From: Pantoea sp. Cy-639
GTDB lineage: Bacteria > Pseudomonadota > Gammaproteobacteria > Pseudomonadales > Pseudomonadaceae
Direction of reading: 5' to 3'
Assembly (NCBI RefSeq): GCF_011752525.1
Contig: NZ_VWXI01000002.1
Location: forward strand, 372,001 to 436,000
DNA: 64,000 nucleotides
Made by a program: the position numbers and the translations under genes. Numbering within the stretch: position 1 is the first letter of the stretch; every line of letters begins with the position of its first letter. Below the pieces are notes generated by a model. The model was not told the DNA's origin. It worked only from the letters and a program-made list of their open reading frames with translations, and made no database searches. Below are positions 1 to 10,295 of this stretch, one piece after another.

Positions 1-396
1 CGGCACCTGGGAGTCACCCTTGACCACCGGTGCCGCTGGCACCGCCAGCTTCGGGCAGCGGTTGCCGTCGATCAGCGCCAGTTTGGGCGTGACATGCAAG
101 CCTTCCACCGCGCGCTGCATGGCCAGCATGGTGGCCTGCAGGATGTTCAGGCGGTCGATTTCCTCGACCTCGGCGCGGGCAATGCAAAAACTCAGCGCTT
201 TTTCGCAGATCTCGTCGAACAGTGCCTCGCGCTTGGCCTCGGTGAGTTTCTTCGAATCGTTCAAACCAAGAATCGGCCTGCGCGGATCGAGGATCACCGC
301 GGCGGTGACCACGGCGCCGCACAACGGGCCACGACCGACTTCGTCGACACCGGCGACCAGTTCCTCGACCAGGTTGAAATCCAGTCCCATCTGCAT
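1..396 (-). CDS. rnhB: Ribonuclease HII, 3' end cut off by window edge
   Basis: Endonuclease that removes ribonucleotides from RNA-DNA hybrids and misincorporated ribonucleotides. Only the first 132 codons are present. The N-terminus carries the family motif [10 protein letters not shown], holding the first two catalytic acidic residues, then LNDSKKL and, further on, LALIDGN. The chosen start reads MQMGLDFN; an ATG two codons later is possible. The start lies one base after the lpxB stop (TGACATG), so it is the last visible gene of the lpx operon. This lpxB-rnhB coupling is typical of gamma-proteobacteria. Confidence 0.93.
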   Translation of the reverse strand, partial: MQMGLDFNLVEELVAGVDEVGRGPLCGAVVTAAVILDPRRPILGLNDSKKLTEAKREALFDEICEKALSFCIARAEVEEIDRLNILQATMLAMQRAVEGLHVTPKLALIDGNRCPKLAVPAAPVVKGDSQVP

Positions 397-397
397 G

Positions 398-1525
398 TCA
401 GCGGTCCTTCAACAGGGCCAGCACCGCCTCGGCCGCCTGGTTGGAGGCGTCACGGCGCAGGGTTCGGTGAATCTGATCGAAGCTCTCGGTCTGCTGCGAG
501 CCATCGGCGACCAGCGGTGCCAGGGTCTGTGCCAGGGCTTCGCTGGTGGCGGCATCCTGCAGCAGCTCAGGCACCAGCAGACGCTGGGCCAGCAGGTTCG
601 GCAACGACACGTAGGGGCTCTTGACCAGGCGCTTGAGAATCCAGTAAGTCAACGGCGCCAGGCGGTAGGCCACCACCATCGGCCGCTTGTACAGCATGGC
701 CTCCAGGGTCGCGGTGCCGGACGCGATCAGCACCGCGTCACAGGCCGCCAGCGCGTTGTGCGACTGGCCGTCGAGCAGGGTCAATGGCAGCTCGCGCCCT
801 TCCAGCATCTGTTCGACCTGGGTCCGGCGCGCGGCATTGGCGCACGGCAGCACGAAACGCACCCCCGGCACCAGTTCGCGCAAACGCTGGGCAGCATCGA
901 GGAACAAGGCCCCCAGGCGCCCGACCTCACCGCCCCGACTGCCCGGCATCAGGGCAATGACCGGACCTTCGCCCAGCCCCAGTTCGGCACGCGCCGCACC
1001 ACGGTCGGCCTCGAGTGGAATGGTGTCGGCCAGCGGGTGGCCGACGAAACGCACCGGCACGCCCTGCTCTTCATAAAAGCGCGCTTCGAACGGCAGCAGC
1101 GTGAGCATCAGGTCACAGCCTTCGCGGATCTTCAGCACACGCTTCTGCCGCCAGGCCCAGACCGACGGGCTGACGTAGTGCACCGTCTTGATCCCGGCCT
1201 GACGCAACTTGAGTTCGATATTGAGGGTGAAGTCCGGCGCATCGATACCGATGAAGACATCGGGCTTTTCGTCGATCAGCGTCTGGATCAGCGCCTTGCG
1301 CCGCTTGAGCAGCTCGCGCAGGCGTCCGAGCACTTCCACCAACCCCATGACCGCCAGGCGTTCCATGGGGAAGTAGGAAGTCATACCCTCGGCTTCCATC
1401 AAAGGCCCGCCAACACCGATGAAACGCACATCGGGATGACGGGCCTTGATGGCGCGCATCAGGCCGGAACCAAGAATGTCGCCGCTGGCCTCGCCCGCGA
1501 CCAGCGCAACGCAGAGCGGGGCCAT
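398..1525 (-). CDS. lpxB: Lipid-A-disaccharide synthase
   Basis: Joins UDP-2,3-diacylglucosamine and lipid X to make the lipid A disaccharide on the cytoplasmic face of the inner membrane (glycosyltransferase family 19). At 375 aa it has the family's usual length. Visible landmarks are GEASGD at residues 11-16, MPGSRGGEV near residue 193 and the sugar-nucleotide segment SGTATLEA in the C-terminal half. The start follows the lpxA stop by one base (TGACATG), indicating translational coupling within fabZ-lpxA-lpxB-rnhB. Confidence 0.97.
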   Translation of the reverse strand: MAPLCVALVAGEASGDILGSGLMRAIKARHPDVRFIGVGGPLMEAEGMTSYFPMERLAVMGLVEVLGRLRELLKRRKALIQTLIDEKPDVFIGIDAPDFTLNIELKLRQAGIKTVHYVSPSVWAWRQKRVLKIREGCDLMLTLLPFEARFYEEQGVPVRFVGHPLADTIPLEADRGAARAELGLGEGPVIALMPGSRGGEVGRLGALFLDAAQRLRELVPGVRFVLPCANAARRTQVEQMLEGRELPLTLLDGQSHNALAACDAVLIASGTATLEAMLYKRPMVVAYRLAPLTYWILKRLVKSPYVSLPNLLAQRLLVPELLQDAATSEALAQTLAPLVADGSQQTESFDQIHRTLRRDASNQAAEAVLALLKDR

Positions 1526-1526
1526 G

Positions 1527-2303
1527 TCAGCGGGTGATGCCGCGGGCGGAGGCGATGATCGACTGGCGGAACACTTCGACTTCCGGGAACTGGCTCGCCA
1601 GCTCGTCCAGCTCCTTCATCGCCTCTTCGACGGTTAGCCCTTGGCGGTAGACGATCTTGTAGGCGCGGCGCAGCGCATGCAGCACTTCATCGCTGAAGCC
1701 ACGACGGCGCAAGCCCTCGAAGTTCATGCTGCGGGCTTCGGCAGGGCTGCCGAACACGGTGACATAGGCTGGCACGTCCTTGCCGATCGCCGTGCCCATG
1801 CCGGAGAAGGCATGAGCGCCGATGTGGCAATACTGGTGGACCAGGGTGTAGCCAGACAGGATCGCCCAGTCGCCGACATGCACATGACCCGCCAGCGCGG
1901 TGTTGTTGACCAGGATGCAGTGGTTGCCGATCACGCTGTCGTGACCGATATGGGCATAGGCCATGATCAGGTTGTGATCGCCCAGCGTCGTTTCCGCGCG
2001 GTCCTGGATGGTACCGCGGTGGATGGTGACGCCCTCGCGAATCACGTTGTGATCGCCGATTACCAGGCGGGTCGGCTCACCCTTGTACTTCAGGTCAGGG
2101 GTGTCTTCACCGATCGACGAGAACTGGTAGATGCGGTTGTGCTTGCCGATACGGGTCGGCCCCTTGAGCACCACATGCGGACCGATGACGGTGCCCTCCC
2201 CGATTTCCACATCGGGGCCTACGATCGACCAGGGGCCGACCTCGACACCCTCGGCCAGCTTGGCCGAGGGGTCGATGATCGCCCGAGGATCAATCGAACT
2301 CAT
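1527..2303 (-). CDS. lpxA: UDP-N-acetylglucosamine acyltransferase
   Basis: First step of lipid A synthesis: transfers a 3-hydroxyacyl chain from ACP to UDP-GlcNAc in the cytoplasm. The 258 aa protein begins [12 protein letters not shown]. Hexapeptide repeats of the left-handed beta helix run through the first two thirds ([27 protein letters not shown]), followed by the helical C-terminus. The reading frame is open another 22 codons upstream, but the ATG at 2303 overlaps the fabZ stop by four bases (ATGA) and matches family N-termini, so I chose it. Confidence 0.97.
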   Translation of the reverse strand: MSSIDPRAIIDPSAKLAEGVEVGPWSIVGPDVEIGEGTVIGPHVVLKGPTRIGKHNRIYQFSSIGEDTPDLKYKGEPTRLVIGDHNVIREGVTIHRGTIQDRAETTLGDHNLIMAYAHIGHDSVIGNHCILVNNTALAGHVHVGDWAILSGYTLVHQYCHIGAHAFSGMGTAIGKDVPAYVTVFGSPAEARSMNFEGLRRRGFSDEVLHALRRAYKIVYRQGLTVEEAMKELDELASQFPEVEVFRQSIIASARGITR

Positions 2304-2740
2304 AGGGAGCGTTCCGCGCAGGTGATCTCGGCCGAGCAGACCTGCTTGCCGTCGACCAGGGCGCGGCATTCGAATTTCCAGATCATGCTCTTGCGGCTGA
2401 GGAACTTGGCTTCCAGCACCAACTGGTCGCCCGGCAGTACCGGCTGGCGGAAGCGCAGCTTGTCGGAACCGACGAAGTAGTAAAGGGTGCCATCAGCCGG
2501 CTTGGTGTCGAGCATCTTGAAGCCGAGAATCCCGGCCGCCTGGGCCATTGCCTCGATAATCAGCACGCCCGGCATGATTGGATGCGCCGGGAAGTGGCCG
2601 TTGAAGAACGGCTCGTTGATGCTGACATTCTTGTAGGCACGAATGCTTTGAGCCTCGACATCCAGATCCGTGACCCGGTCCACCAGCAGGAACGGGTAAC
2701 GGTGAGGCAGGTATTCGCGAATCTCGTTGATGTCCATCAT
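2300..2740 (-). CDS. fabZ: 3-hydroxyacyl-ACP dehydratase FabZ
   Basis: Dehydrates 3-hydroxyacyl-ACP in fatty acid elongation, competing with LpxA and LpxD for the same hydroxyacyl-ACP. The 146 aa hotdog-fold protein contains [13 protein letters not shown] and the active-site segment [18 protein letters not shown], with catalytic His and Glu. I start at the MMDINEI pair; the frame is open upstream but those residues are unlike the family. A 114 bp gap separates it from lpxD, the largest break inside the lpx block, and it could hold an internal promoter, though I see no clear one. Confidence 0.96.
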   Translation of the reverse strand: MMDINEIREYLPHRYPFLLVDRVTDLDVEAQSIRAYKNVSINEPFFNGHFPAHPIMPGVLIIEAMAQAAGILGFKMLDTKPADGTLYYFVGSDKLRFRQPVLPGDQLVLEAKFLSRKSMIWKFECRALVDGKQVCSAEITCAERSL

Positions 2741-2854
2741 TTCGGGGGGAAGCCTGTAATAAGAATAGGGAGCGCAGGGACTGACCTCACGCTCCTTTTG
2801 CAGATCCAAAGAGGAGCCAGCTAGCGACAGTTGACGCGTGCTCAGGGAATGGTA

Positions 2855-3910
2855 TCAGCCTTCTGATGTCGGCTGGCCAGCCAAGGTCACGGTGTCGACA
2901 CGTTTTTCCAGCTGCTGGAGACGTTTGGACATCTCGTCCAGCTGGCGAATACGCGCGGCGCTCTTGCGCCATTCGGCCAGGGGTTGCATGGCCGTGCCGG
3001 ACGAATAACCGCCCGGTTCGGTGATCGAACGCGTCACCATGGTCATACCGGAAACGAACACGTTGTCACAGACGTCGATGTGACCGACCATCCCGACGCC
3101 GCCGGCGATCATGCAGTGCTTGCCGATCTTCGTGCTGCCGGAGATGCCGACGCAGGCCGCCATCGCAGTGTGGTCGCCAACCTGGACGTTATGGGCGATC
3201 TGGATCTGGTTGTCGAGCTTGACGCCATCGCCGATACGGGTATCGGACAACGCGCCACGGTCGACCGCAGTGTTCACGCCGATCTCCACGTCATCGCCGA
3301 GGGTGACCCCGCCGATCTGGGCGATCTTGCGCCAGATGCCTTTCTCGTTGGCGAAACCGAAGCCCTCGCCACCGATCACCGCACCCGACTGGATGACCAC
3401 GCGCTTGCCGATGGTCACGTCGTGGTAGAGCGTGACACGGGGAGCCAGCCAACCGCCTTCGCCGATCACGCAACGGGCACCGATGAAACAGTGCGCACCC
3501 ACGGTGACATTGGCACCGATGCGGGCACCGCTTTCGATGACCGCGAACGGACCGACGCTGGCGCTGACATCCACGTGCGCGTCCTCATGCACCACGGCGC
3601 TGGGATGAATGCCCGCCACAGCCTTGGGTTTCGGATCGAACAGGTGGGAAATGCGTGCGTAGGCCAGGTAGGGGTCCGCCACGATCAGAGCATTGCCGGT
3701 AAAGCCTTCGGCGTCCTCGGCCTTGAGCAGCACCGCACTGGCCTGGGACTCGTCCAGGAACTTGCGGTACTGCTTGTTGGCGAGGAAGCTCAATTGTCCG
3801 TGGCTGGCTTCCTGCAAGGTGGCCAGCCCGGTGATTTCCAGCGCCTCGGGGCCGTTCAACGTGGCCCCGAGGGCCTCGGCCAGCTGGCCGAGTGTCATCA
3901 TCACGGTCAT
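2855..3910 (-). CDS. lpxD: UDP-3-O-(3-hydroxyacyl)glucosamine N-acyltransferase
   Basis: Third step of lipid A synthesis: adds the second hydroxyacyl chain, on the glucosamine nitrogen. The 351 aa protein has an N-terminal uridine-binding domain ([13 protein letters not shown]) and a long left-handed beta helix of hexapeptide repeats from about residue 100 to 290. These include the conserved [13 protein letters not shown] segment with the catalytic His. The C-terminal helix ([19 protein letters not shown]) is coiled-coil-like, as expected for the trimer. The start lies one base after the skp stop. Confidence 0.97.
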   Translation of the reverse strand: MTVMMTLGQLAEALGATLNGPEALEITGLATLQEASHGQLSFLANKQYRKFLDESQASAVLLKAEDAEGFTGNALIVADPYLAYARISHLFDPKPKAVAGIHPSAVVHEDAHVDVSASVGPFAVIESGARIGANVTVGAHCFIGARCVIGEGGWLAPRVTLYHDVTIGKRVVIQSGAVIGGEGFGFANEKGIWRKIAQIGGVTLGDDVEIGVNTAVDRGALSDTRIGDGVKLDNQIQIAHNVQVGDHTAMAACVGISGSTKIGKHCMIAGGVGMVGHIDVCDNVFVSGMTMVTRSITEPGGYSSGTAMQPLAEWRKSAARIRQLDEMSKRLQQLEKRVDTVTLAGQPTSEG

Positions 3911-3911
3911 A

Positions 3912-4415
3912 TCAACGCGCTTGGTTCATGCGCTCGATGACTTGGCGGGTGATGTCGTACTGCGGTTTGACATCGATGACCGCACCGCGCTCGAGCACCA
4001 GATCGTAGCCGCCCTTCTTGATCACTTCCTCGACGGCACCGTCCAGCTTGGGCTTGAGCTGCTTGAGCATGTCGCGATCGGCAACGGCCTTGGCTTCGTT
4101 CAGTTCCTTGGACTGGAACTGGAAGTCACGGGCCTTCTGCTTGAACTCGAGCTCCAGGCGCTCACGCTCTGGCTGAGGCATCTTGTCGCCGCCCTTGATC
4201 AGACGGTCCTGGATACCCTTGGCGCTGCTTTCCAGGCCCTTGAGCTTGGTCAACTGCGGACCGAACTTCTTCTCGGCGTCGACAGCGTACTTCTTGGCCG
4301 CGTCGGATTCGAGCAGGGCCATCTGATAGTTCAGCACCGCTACCTTCATTTCAGCAAAAGCCGGGGTGGCGACAAGCGCCGCGGCCACGATGGCCAGTTT
4401 GGTCAACTTACGCAC
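3912..4415 (-). CDS. skp: Periplasmic chaperone Skp/OmpH
   Basis: Periplasmic chaperone that holds unfolded outer membrane proteins between the Sec translocon and the BAM complex. The 167 aa precursor has a signal peptide of about 21 residues ending AFA. The mature part is charged and helical (residues roughly 45-125), the tentacle arms of the trimer. The start is GTG at 4415, with a GGAG ribosome site 6 bases upstream. It sits 44 bp after bamA and is coupled to lpxD, the usual bamA-skp-lpxD order. Confidence 0.95.
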   Translation of the reverse strand: MRKLTKLAIVAAALVATPAFAEMKVAVLNYQMALLESDAAKKYAVDAEKKFGPQLTKLKGLESSAKGIQDRLIKGGDKMPQPERERLELEFKQKARDFQFQSKELNEAKAVADRDMLKQLKPKLDGAVEEVIKKGGYDLVLERGAVIDVKPQYDITRQVIERMNQAR

Positions 4416-4459
4416 GATGCACTCCTGGATAATTCGTTGTCGTTGTACGCGGGCCGACC

Positions 4460-6820
4460 TCAGAAGGTCTGGCCCAGAGAGAATTGGAACACTTGCGTAT
4501 CGGCGTCGGATGGCTTCTTGACCGGCATCGCCAGGCTGAAGCTCAACGGGCCCAGGGCGGTAATCCAGGTCACACCCAGACCGACCGAGCTAGCCATGTC
4601 GGAGAAGCCGGGCTTGGAGCAGCTAGGCTTCGAGCCACAGTTGGTATCGAACACGTTACCGACATCCCAGAACACGGACGTACGCAGCGAGCGCTGATCC
4701 TTGACGAACGGCAGTGGGAACAGCAACTCGACACCGCCCTGGACGAGGACGTTGCCACCGAACGGCAGCGGATCCTGGTCCGGGTCGGCCACGGTGCCAC
4801 GGTTGCCCGTCACTGCCGCGCCACGGCTTGGCGTACTGCGCGGACCGAGGGTGCTGTCCTTGAAGCCACGTACCGAGTTGAAACCACCCGCGTAGTAGTT
4901 CTCGTAGAACGGCAGGCCGGAGGTCGAACCGTAGCCGTCACCATAGCCCAGCTCGGTGTGCAGGCGAAGGGTGTAGTCGTTGCTCAGCGGCTTGAACAGC
5001 TGGCCACGGTAGTCAAGCTTGTAGAACGACAGGTCGCTGCCCGGCACGGTGGTTTCCAGGGTCAGACTCTGGGAATGACCACGGGTTGCCAGCACGCCTT
5101 TGTTCAGCGTGGATTCGGACCAGCCGATCGACGCCTTGAAGTTCAGGAAGTTGTCGCCTTCGTCCTGGAGGAACTTGAAGATCTCGTCGACGGTGTAGCG
5201 GCCGGTCTTGATCTTGTCCTGCTGCACGGTCAGGCCGTAGGTCAGACGCGAAGTCTCGCTGATCGGGTAGCCAAGGCTGACACCGGCGCCGAGGCTGTCC
5301 ACCGCATAGCTTGCCACGTCGACGTCAAGGTCGTCGTAGTTGGTGCTGCGATAGAAGGCGTTGTAGCCCAGGCTCACGCCATCGGCGGTGAAGTAGGGAT
5401 CAACGAAGCCAAAGTTATAGCGAGTCTGGTATTCCGAACGGGTCAGACCGATGGAGACCTTGTTACCGGTACCCAGGAAGTTGTTCTGGCTGATCGAGCC
5501 GCCAAGGATCAAACCCGCGCTCTGGGCGAAGCCCACGCTGGCGGTGATCGAGCCGGAAGCCTGCTCTTCGACGCTGTAGTTGACGTCGACCTGGTCGTCG
5601 GTACCAGGCACCGGCGGCGTCTCGACGTTGACTTCCTTGAAGAAGCCCAGGCGCTCGAGACGGGTCTTGGACTGGTCGATCAGGTAGGTCGAGGCCCAGC
5701 CGCCTTCCATCTGGCGCATCTCGCGGCGCAGCACCTCGTCCTCGGTCTTGGTGTTGCCGCGGTAGTTGATGCGGTTGACGTAGGCGCGCTTGCCCGGATC
5801 GACGACGAACATGATGTCGACGGTGTGATCCTGGTCGTTCGGTTGCGGCACGCCGTTGACGTTGGCGAAGGTATAGCCTTCGTTACCCAGGCGACGGGTG
5901 ATCAGGTCGGAAGTGCTGGTCATCACCTTGCGCGAGAATACCTGGCCCGGTTGCACCAGCAGCAGCGAACGGACCTGGTCTTCCGGCACCTTCAGGTCAC
6001 CGGAGAGCTTCACGTCGCGAACGGTGTACTTCTCGCCTTCGTTGATGTTGACGGTGATGTAGACGTGCTTCTTGTCCGGGGTGATCGACACCTGGGTGGA
6101 GGCGATGTCCATGTTGATGTAGCCGCGGTCCAGGTAGTAGGAACGCAGGCGCTCCAGGTCACCGGACAGTTTCTCGCGGGCGTACTTGTCGTCGTTCTTG
6201 AAGAACGACAGCCAGTTGGTGGTCTTGAGCTCGAACAGCTGCGACAGCGTTTCGTCGTCGAACACCGTGTTGCCCACCACGTTGATGTGCTGGATCGCGG
6301 CCACGGTGCCTTCGTTGATCTTGATCTTCAGGCCGACGCGGTTGCGTGGCTGCGGTACGACTTCGGCGTCGACCTCGGCCGAGTAGCGGCCCTGGGCGAC
6401 GTACTGGCGCTGCAACTCGTTACGCACGCCTTCGAGGGTCGCGCGCTGGAAGATCTCGCCTTCGGCCAGGCCCGACTGCTTCAGGCCCTTCATCAGGTCT
6501 TCGGTGCTGATCGCCTTGTTGCCTTCGATCTCGATGCTCGACACCGACGGGCGCTCGACCACGTTGATGATCAGGACATTGCCGTCGCGGTTCAGCTGGA
6601 TGTCCTGGAAGAAGCCAGTCTTGAACAGCGAGCGAGTCGACTCGACCAGACGCCGGTCATCGACCTGGTCACCGACGTTCAGCGGCAACGCGCCGAAGAC
6701 GCTGCCGGCGGACACCCGCTGCAGGCCGTTGACACGAATATCGGAGATGGTGAAGGACTCGGCGTGAACTTCAGCGATCATCAGTGCGGAGAGCACCGCA
6801 GTTAGCAGCAGACGTTTCAT
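4460..6820 (-). CDS. bamA: Outer membrane protein assembly factor BamA
   Basis: Central Omp85 subunit of the BAM complex, which folds beta-barrel proteins into the outer membrane. The 786 aa precursor has a signal peptide ending VHA, five POTRA domains over roughly residues 23-345, and a C-terminal 16-stranded barrel ending in the aromatic signature QFSLGQTF. The conserved barrel loop motif VRGF is visible (NSVRGFKDS). It lies between rseP and skp. A hairpin separates it from rseP. Confidence 0.98.
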   Translation of the reverse strand: MKRLLLTAVLSALMIAEVHAESFTISDIRVNGLQRVSAGSVFGALPLNVGDQVDDRRLVESTRSLFKTGFFQDIQLNRDGNVLIINVVERPSVSSIEIEGNKAISTEDLMKGLKQSGLAEGEIFQRATLEGVRNELQRQYVAQGRYSAEVDAEVVPQPRNRVGLKIKINEGTVAAIQHINVVGNTVFDDETLSQLFELKTTNWLSFFKNDDKYAREKLSGDLERLRSYYLDRGYINMDIASTQVSITPDKKHVYITVNINEGEKYTVRDVKLSGDLKVPEDQVRSLLLVQPGQVFSRKVMTSTSDLITRRLGNEGYTFANVNGVPQPNDQDHTVDIMFVVDPGKRAYVNRINYRGNTKTEDEVLRREMRQMEGGWASTYLIDQSKTRLERLGFFKEVNVETPPVPGTDDQVDVNYSVEEQASGSITASVGFAQSAGLILGGSISQNNFLGTGNKVSIGLTRSEYQTRYNFGFVDPYFTADGVSLGYNAFYRSTNYDDLDVDVASYAVDSLGAGVSLGYPISETSRLTYGLTVQQDKIKTGRYTVDEIFKFLQDEGDNFLNFKASIGWSESTLNKGVLATRGHSQSLTLETTVPGSDLSFYKLDYRGQLFKPLSNDYTLRLHTELGYGDGYGSTSGLPFYENYYAGGFNSVRGFKDSTLGPRSTPSRGAAVTGNRGTVADPDQDPLPFGGNVLVQGGVELLFPLPFVKDQRSLRTSVFWDVGNVFDTNCGSKPSCSKPGFSDMASSVGLGVTWITALGPLSFSLAMPVKKPSDADTQVFQFSLGQTF

Positions 6821-6850
6821 GAAGTCCTTTTATTCCAACTGGCAATAAAC

Positions 6851-6876
6851 AACCTGCCGTGAAGAAACGGCAGGTT
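6851..6876 (-). terminator. Hairpin between rseP and bamA
   Basis: Perfect 9 bp inverted repeat (AACCTGCCG / CGGCAGGTT) with an 8-base loop in the 76 bp rseP-bamA gap. On the minus strand it is followed by GTTTATT, a poor U-tract, so it looks more like a partial terminator or attenuator than a full stop. Confidence 0.45.
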
Positions 6877-6896
6877 TTCGCGATTGAGCGAAGCTT

Positions 6897-8249
6897 TTAT
6901 AGTCGACCCAGATCGTTGATCAGGGCGAGCAGCATGACCCCGACGACCAAACTGACACCGATCTGGACCCCCCAACCTTGCACCCGATCAGAGAGCGGAC
7001 GACCGCGCGCCCACTCGATCAGGTAGAACAGCAAATGCCCCCCATCCAGTACTGGGATGGGCAGCAGATTCAGAACCCCCAGGCTTATGCTCAGATAGGC
7101 CAGGAAATTCAGGAAATCCCCAATGCCGGACTGGGCCGAAGCGCCCGCCACTTTAGCAATGGTTATCGGTCCGCTCAAGTTTTTTACCGAGAGCTCCCCG
7201 AACAGCATTTTCTTCAGCGACTCGAGGGTCAGGACACTCATGTTCCAGGTCCGCGACAGCCCCTCGCCCACCGCCTCCAGAGGCCCGTAGCTGACTTCGC
7301 GGAGCATCTGCGCCGGCCATTGGGCAGCTTTCACCCCAGCCCCGAGATACCCCCCGGACGCTTGCCCTTCCCCCTTGCGCGCCAGCGTCACCGGCAACTC
7401 CAGCTGCGTACCATCGCGTTCTATACGCAGGCTGACCTTGCGCTCGGGGCGGGCACGCACCGCATCGACCACCTGCTGCCAGTCGCCCAGTGCGACACCG
7501 TCGAGCGCCAGCAGCGTATCGCCGGTCTTCAGCCCTGCGGCAGCGGCCGGCCCTTTCGGGTCGATCTCGGCCAGCACCGGCGCTACCGCTGGGCGCCACG
7601 GACGCAAGCCCAGGGACTGGATCGGATCAGGCTCGTCGACGCCCTTGAGCCAGTGAGTCAAGGTGATCTCGCGACTACGCTCGACACTTGCCCCCTCTTC
7701 ACGCACCCCCACCTTGAGCGTGCCGCTCTCACCAAGGCGACGCACCAACTGCAGATTGACCGCCGACCAACCGTTGGTCGGCTTGCCGTCGATGGACACG
7801 ATTTCCTCGCCGACGCTCAGCCCGGCACTCGCCGCCAGGCTGCCCGGCTCGATGGCGCCGATGACCGGGCGCACCTGCTGGGTGCCCAGCATGGCGATGA
7901 GCCAGAAGAACAGGATGGCCAGCAGGAAGTTGGCAATCGGACCAGCGGCGACAATGGCGATACGCTGGCGCACCGACTTGCGATTGAACGCCTGCCCGAG
8001 CTGCGCCGGCGACACCTCGCCCTCGCGCTCGTCGAGCATCTTGACGTAGCCACCCAGCGGAATCGCCGCGACCACGAACTCGGTGCCATGCCGATCATGC
8101 CAGCGCAGCAGCGGCGTGCCGAAACCCACCGAGAAACGCAGCACCTTGACCCCGCAGCGCCGCGCCACCCAGAAGTGGCCGAACTCGTGGAAGGTGACCA
8201 GCACACCTAGGGCGACCAGGGTGCCGACAATCATGTAGAGCGCAGTCAT
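6897..8249 (-). CDS. rseP: Sigma-E site-2 protease RseP
   Basis: Inner membrane zinc metalloprotease that cuts anti-sigma factor within the membrane and so releases sigma-E/AlgU during envelope stress. The 450 aa protein has HEFGH at residues 21-25 (zinc ligands and catalytic Glu), two PDZ domains in the periplasmic middle, and the second zinc-site motif in NLLPIPVLDGGHL near residue 395. I start at MTALYMIVG. The frame is open 42 codons upstream but that stretch is neither hydrophobic nor conserved. It follows dxr by 43 bp. Confidence 0.97.
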   Translation of the reverse strand: MTALYMIVGTLVALGVLVTFHEFGHFWVARRCGVKVLRFSVGFGTPLLRWHDRHGTEFVVAAIPLGGYVKMLDEREGEVSPAQLGQAFNRKSVRQRIAIVAAGPIANFLLAILFFWLIAMLGTQQVRPVIGAIEPGSLAASAGLSVGEEIVSIDGKPTNGWSAVNLQLVRRLGESGTLKVGVREEGASVERSREITLTHWLKGVDEPDPIQSLGLRPWRPAVAPVLAEIDPKGPAAAAGLKTGDTLLALDGVALGDWQQVVDAVRARPERKVSLRIERDGTQLELPVTLARKGEGQASGGYLGAGVKAAQWPAQMLREVSYGPLEAVGEGLSRTWNMSVLTLESLKKMLFGELSVKNLSGPITIAKVAGASAQSGIGDFLNFLAYLSISLGVLNLLPIPVLDGGHLLFYLIEWARGRPLSDRVQGWGVQIGVSLVVGVMLLALINDLGRL

Positions 8250-8292
8250 GTCCAATCTCCGGATGACGTTCAGCGGAGCCGGTCGGCGCCGG

Positions 8293-9483
8293 TCAGCGAC
8301 CGTGGCGCCGCAGCCACTCCCGGGACAGCTCCCGGGCACGCTGATCGGCGGCGAACACCGCGTCGAGGGTGGCAAGCGGCACCACCGGCTCCTGGTCGAG
8401 CACCTGCTCGATCATACCCGCGATCTCCGGGAAGCGGATACGCCCCTGGAGAAACGCATCCACCGCCACTTCGTTGGCGGCATTGAGCACGGCCGGCGCA
8501 CTGTGACCAGCCTCGGCAGCCTGACGCGCCAGGCGCAGGCAAGGGAAGCGCTGTTCGTCGGGCGCCTGGAAATCCAGACGGGCGATGGCGAACAGATCGA
8601 GCGGCGCGACCCCCGAATCGATACGCTCCGGCCAAGCCAGAGCGTTGGAGATCGGCGTGCGCATATCCGGGTTGCCCAACTGGGCCAACACCGAACCATC
8701 GACATAGTCCACCAGCGAGTGAATGACGCTCTGCGGGTGCACCACCACCTCGATCTGCGCAGGCTTGGCATCGAACAGCCAGCAAGCCTCGATCAATTCC
8801 AGGCCTTTGTTCAGCATGCTCGCCGAGTCGACCGAGATCTTGCGCCCCATGGACCAGTTCGGGTGGGCGCAGGCCTGCTCCGGCGTGACATCCAGCAAGG
8901 CCTCGGCCGGCGTTTCGCGGAACGGGCCTCCGGAGGCGGTCAGCAGGATCCGACGCACGCCGACAGCGCCAAGGCCGCGGGCATAGTCACCAGGCATGCA
9001 CTGGAATATCGCGTTGTGCTCGCTGTCGATCGGCAACAGCACCGAACCACTGCGGCGCACCGCATCCATGAACAACGCCCCTGACATGACCAGGGCTTCC
9101 TTGTTGGCCAGCAGCACCTTCTTGCCCGCCTCGACGGCAGCCAGGGTCGGACGCAGGCCGGCGGCACCGACGATGGCAGCCATCACCGTGTCCACCTCGC
9201 CGGCAGCCGCCACCTGGCACAGCCCACCCTCGCCTTCCAGCACTTCGGTGGCGCAGCCGGCAGCCGCCAGCCCTTCACGCAGACGCACGGCGGCGTCGCT
9301 GGAAGGCACCACGGCATAGGCCGGGCGGTGGCGTACGCACAGGGCCAGCAACTCGTCGATACGCGAGAAGCCGCTCAAGGCGAACACCTGATAGCGATCC
9401 GGATGACGAGCGATGACATCCAGGGTGCTCAAACCGATGGAACCGGTGGCACCCAGCACGGTGATACGTTGCACGCGAGTCAC
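8293..9483 (-). CDS. dxr: 1-deoxy-D-xylulose 5-phosphate reductoisomerase
   Basis: Converts DXP to 2-C-methyl-D-erythritol 4-phosphate, the committed step of the MEP isoprenoid pathway that supplies UppS. The 396 aa protein has the NADPH motif [11 protein letters not shown] near residue 10, the metal-binding segment [10 protein letters not shown], and the conserved [14 protein letters not shown]. The start is most likely GTG at 9483, which overlaps the cdsA stop (GTGA) and gives the expected length. ATG at 9495 would add four residues. Confidence 0.95.
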   Translation of the reverse strand: MTRVQRITVLGATGSIGLSTLDVIARHPDRYQVFALSGFSRIDELLALCVRHRPAYAVVPSSDAAVRLREGLAAAGCATEVLEGEGGLCQVAAAGEVDTVMAAIVGAAGLRPTLAAVEAGKKVLLANKEALVMSGALFMDAVRRSGSVLLPIDSEHNAIFQCMPGDYARGLGAVGVRRILLTASGGPFRETPAEALLDVTPEQACAHPNWSMGRKISVDSASMLNKGLELIEACWLFDAKPAQIEVVVHPQSVIHSLVDYVDGSVLAQLGNPDMRTPISNALAWPERIDSGVAPLDLFAIARLDFQAPDEQRFPCLRLARQAAEAGHSAPAVLNAANEVAVDAFLQGRIRFPEIAGMIEQVLDQEPVVPLATLDAVFAADQRARELSREWLRRHGR

Positions 9484-10295
9484 AGCACACCCCATTCGGC
9501 AGCCCACAGCAGTACGGCGAACATCGGCACGGCCGCGGTCAGGCTGTCGATGCGATCGAGCACGCCACCATGGCCTGGCAGCAGATTGCTGCTGTCCTTG
9601 ATGCCCTCGCGGCGCTTGAACATGCTTTCGGTCAGGTCACCGACCACCGAAGACATGACCACTATCGACGCGCCCAGCAGCCCCAGCAGCAACTGGCCGA
9701 TAGACCAGTCGCGAACCAGGCCGACGCCCAGAGTGATCAGCAGGCTGACCAGCAGGCCGCCATACACGCCCTCCCAGCTCTTGCCCGGGCTGACCTGTGG
9801 CGCCAGCTTGCGCTTGCCGAAGGCACGCCCGGAGAAGTAGGCACCGATGTCGGCAGCCCAGACCAGCACCATGACGGCCAGGATCAGCCCATTGCCCAAC
9901 GGCCAGTGCTTGAGCAGCACCAGCCCCTGCCAGGCCGGCAACAGCACCAGCAAGCCGATCAGCAGGCGACAGGCGGCGCTGCTCCACAGTTCGTTGCTGC
10001 GCGGATAGGTCAACACCAGCCAGGTGGCCAGCGCCCACCAGATCACCGAAGCGCCCAGCACCCAGGGTGCCAGCTCCGGCAGGACGTACAGCAGCATCAG
10101 CGCCCCGGCCACCACGGCGGCATAGGCGATGCGCAGCGGCTGGGCCATCAGGCCGGCCAGGCGCGCCCATTCCCAGGCACCGAGCGTCACCACGAAGCCG
10201 ATGAACAGGGCGAAATCCCCACCGTTGAGCAGGAAGAATCCACCCAGCGCGATCGGCAGCAGGATCAGCGCGGTAATGATGCGTTGTTTAAGCAT
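9480..10295 (-). CDS. cdsA: Phosphatidate cytidylyltransferase
   Basis: Makes CDP-diacylglycerol from phosphatidic acid and CTP, the branch point to phosphatidylethanolamine, phosphatidylglycerol and cardiolipin. The 271 aa integral membrane protein has about eight hydrophobic segments and the family signature near the C-terminus ([18 protein letters not shown], then DRIDS). It overlaps the uppS stop by one base (TAATG) and the dxr start by four bases, so uppS-cdsA-dxr is tightly coupled. Confidence 0.97.
   Translation of the reverse strand: MLKQRIITALILLPIALGGFFLLNGGDFALFIGFVVTLGAWEWARLAGLMAQPLRIAYAAVVAGALMLLYVLPELAPWVLGASVIWWALATWLVLTYPRSNELWSSAACRLLIGLLVLLPAWQGLVLLKHWPLGNGLILAVMVLVWAADIGAYFSGRAFGKRKLAPQVSPGKSWEGVYGGLLVSLLITLGVGLVRDWSIGQLLLGLLGASIVVMSSVVGDLTESMFKRREGIKDSSNLLPGHGGVLDRIDSLTAAVPMFAVLLWAAEWGVL

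Noticed and set aside
4484..6805. A 773-codon open frame antisense to bamA.
   Set aside because: Same codon-bias effect; bamA on the other strand has signal peptide, POTRA domains and barrel.
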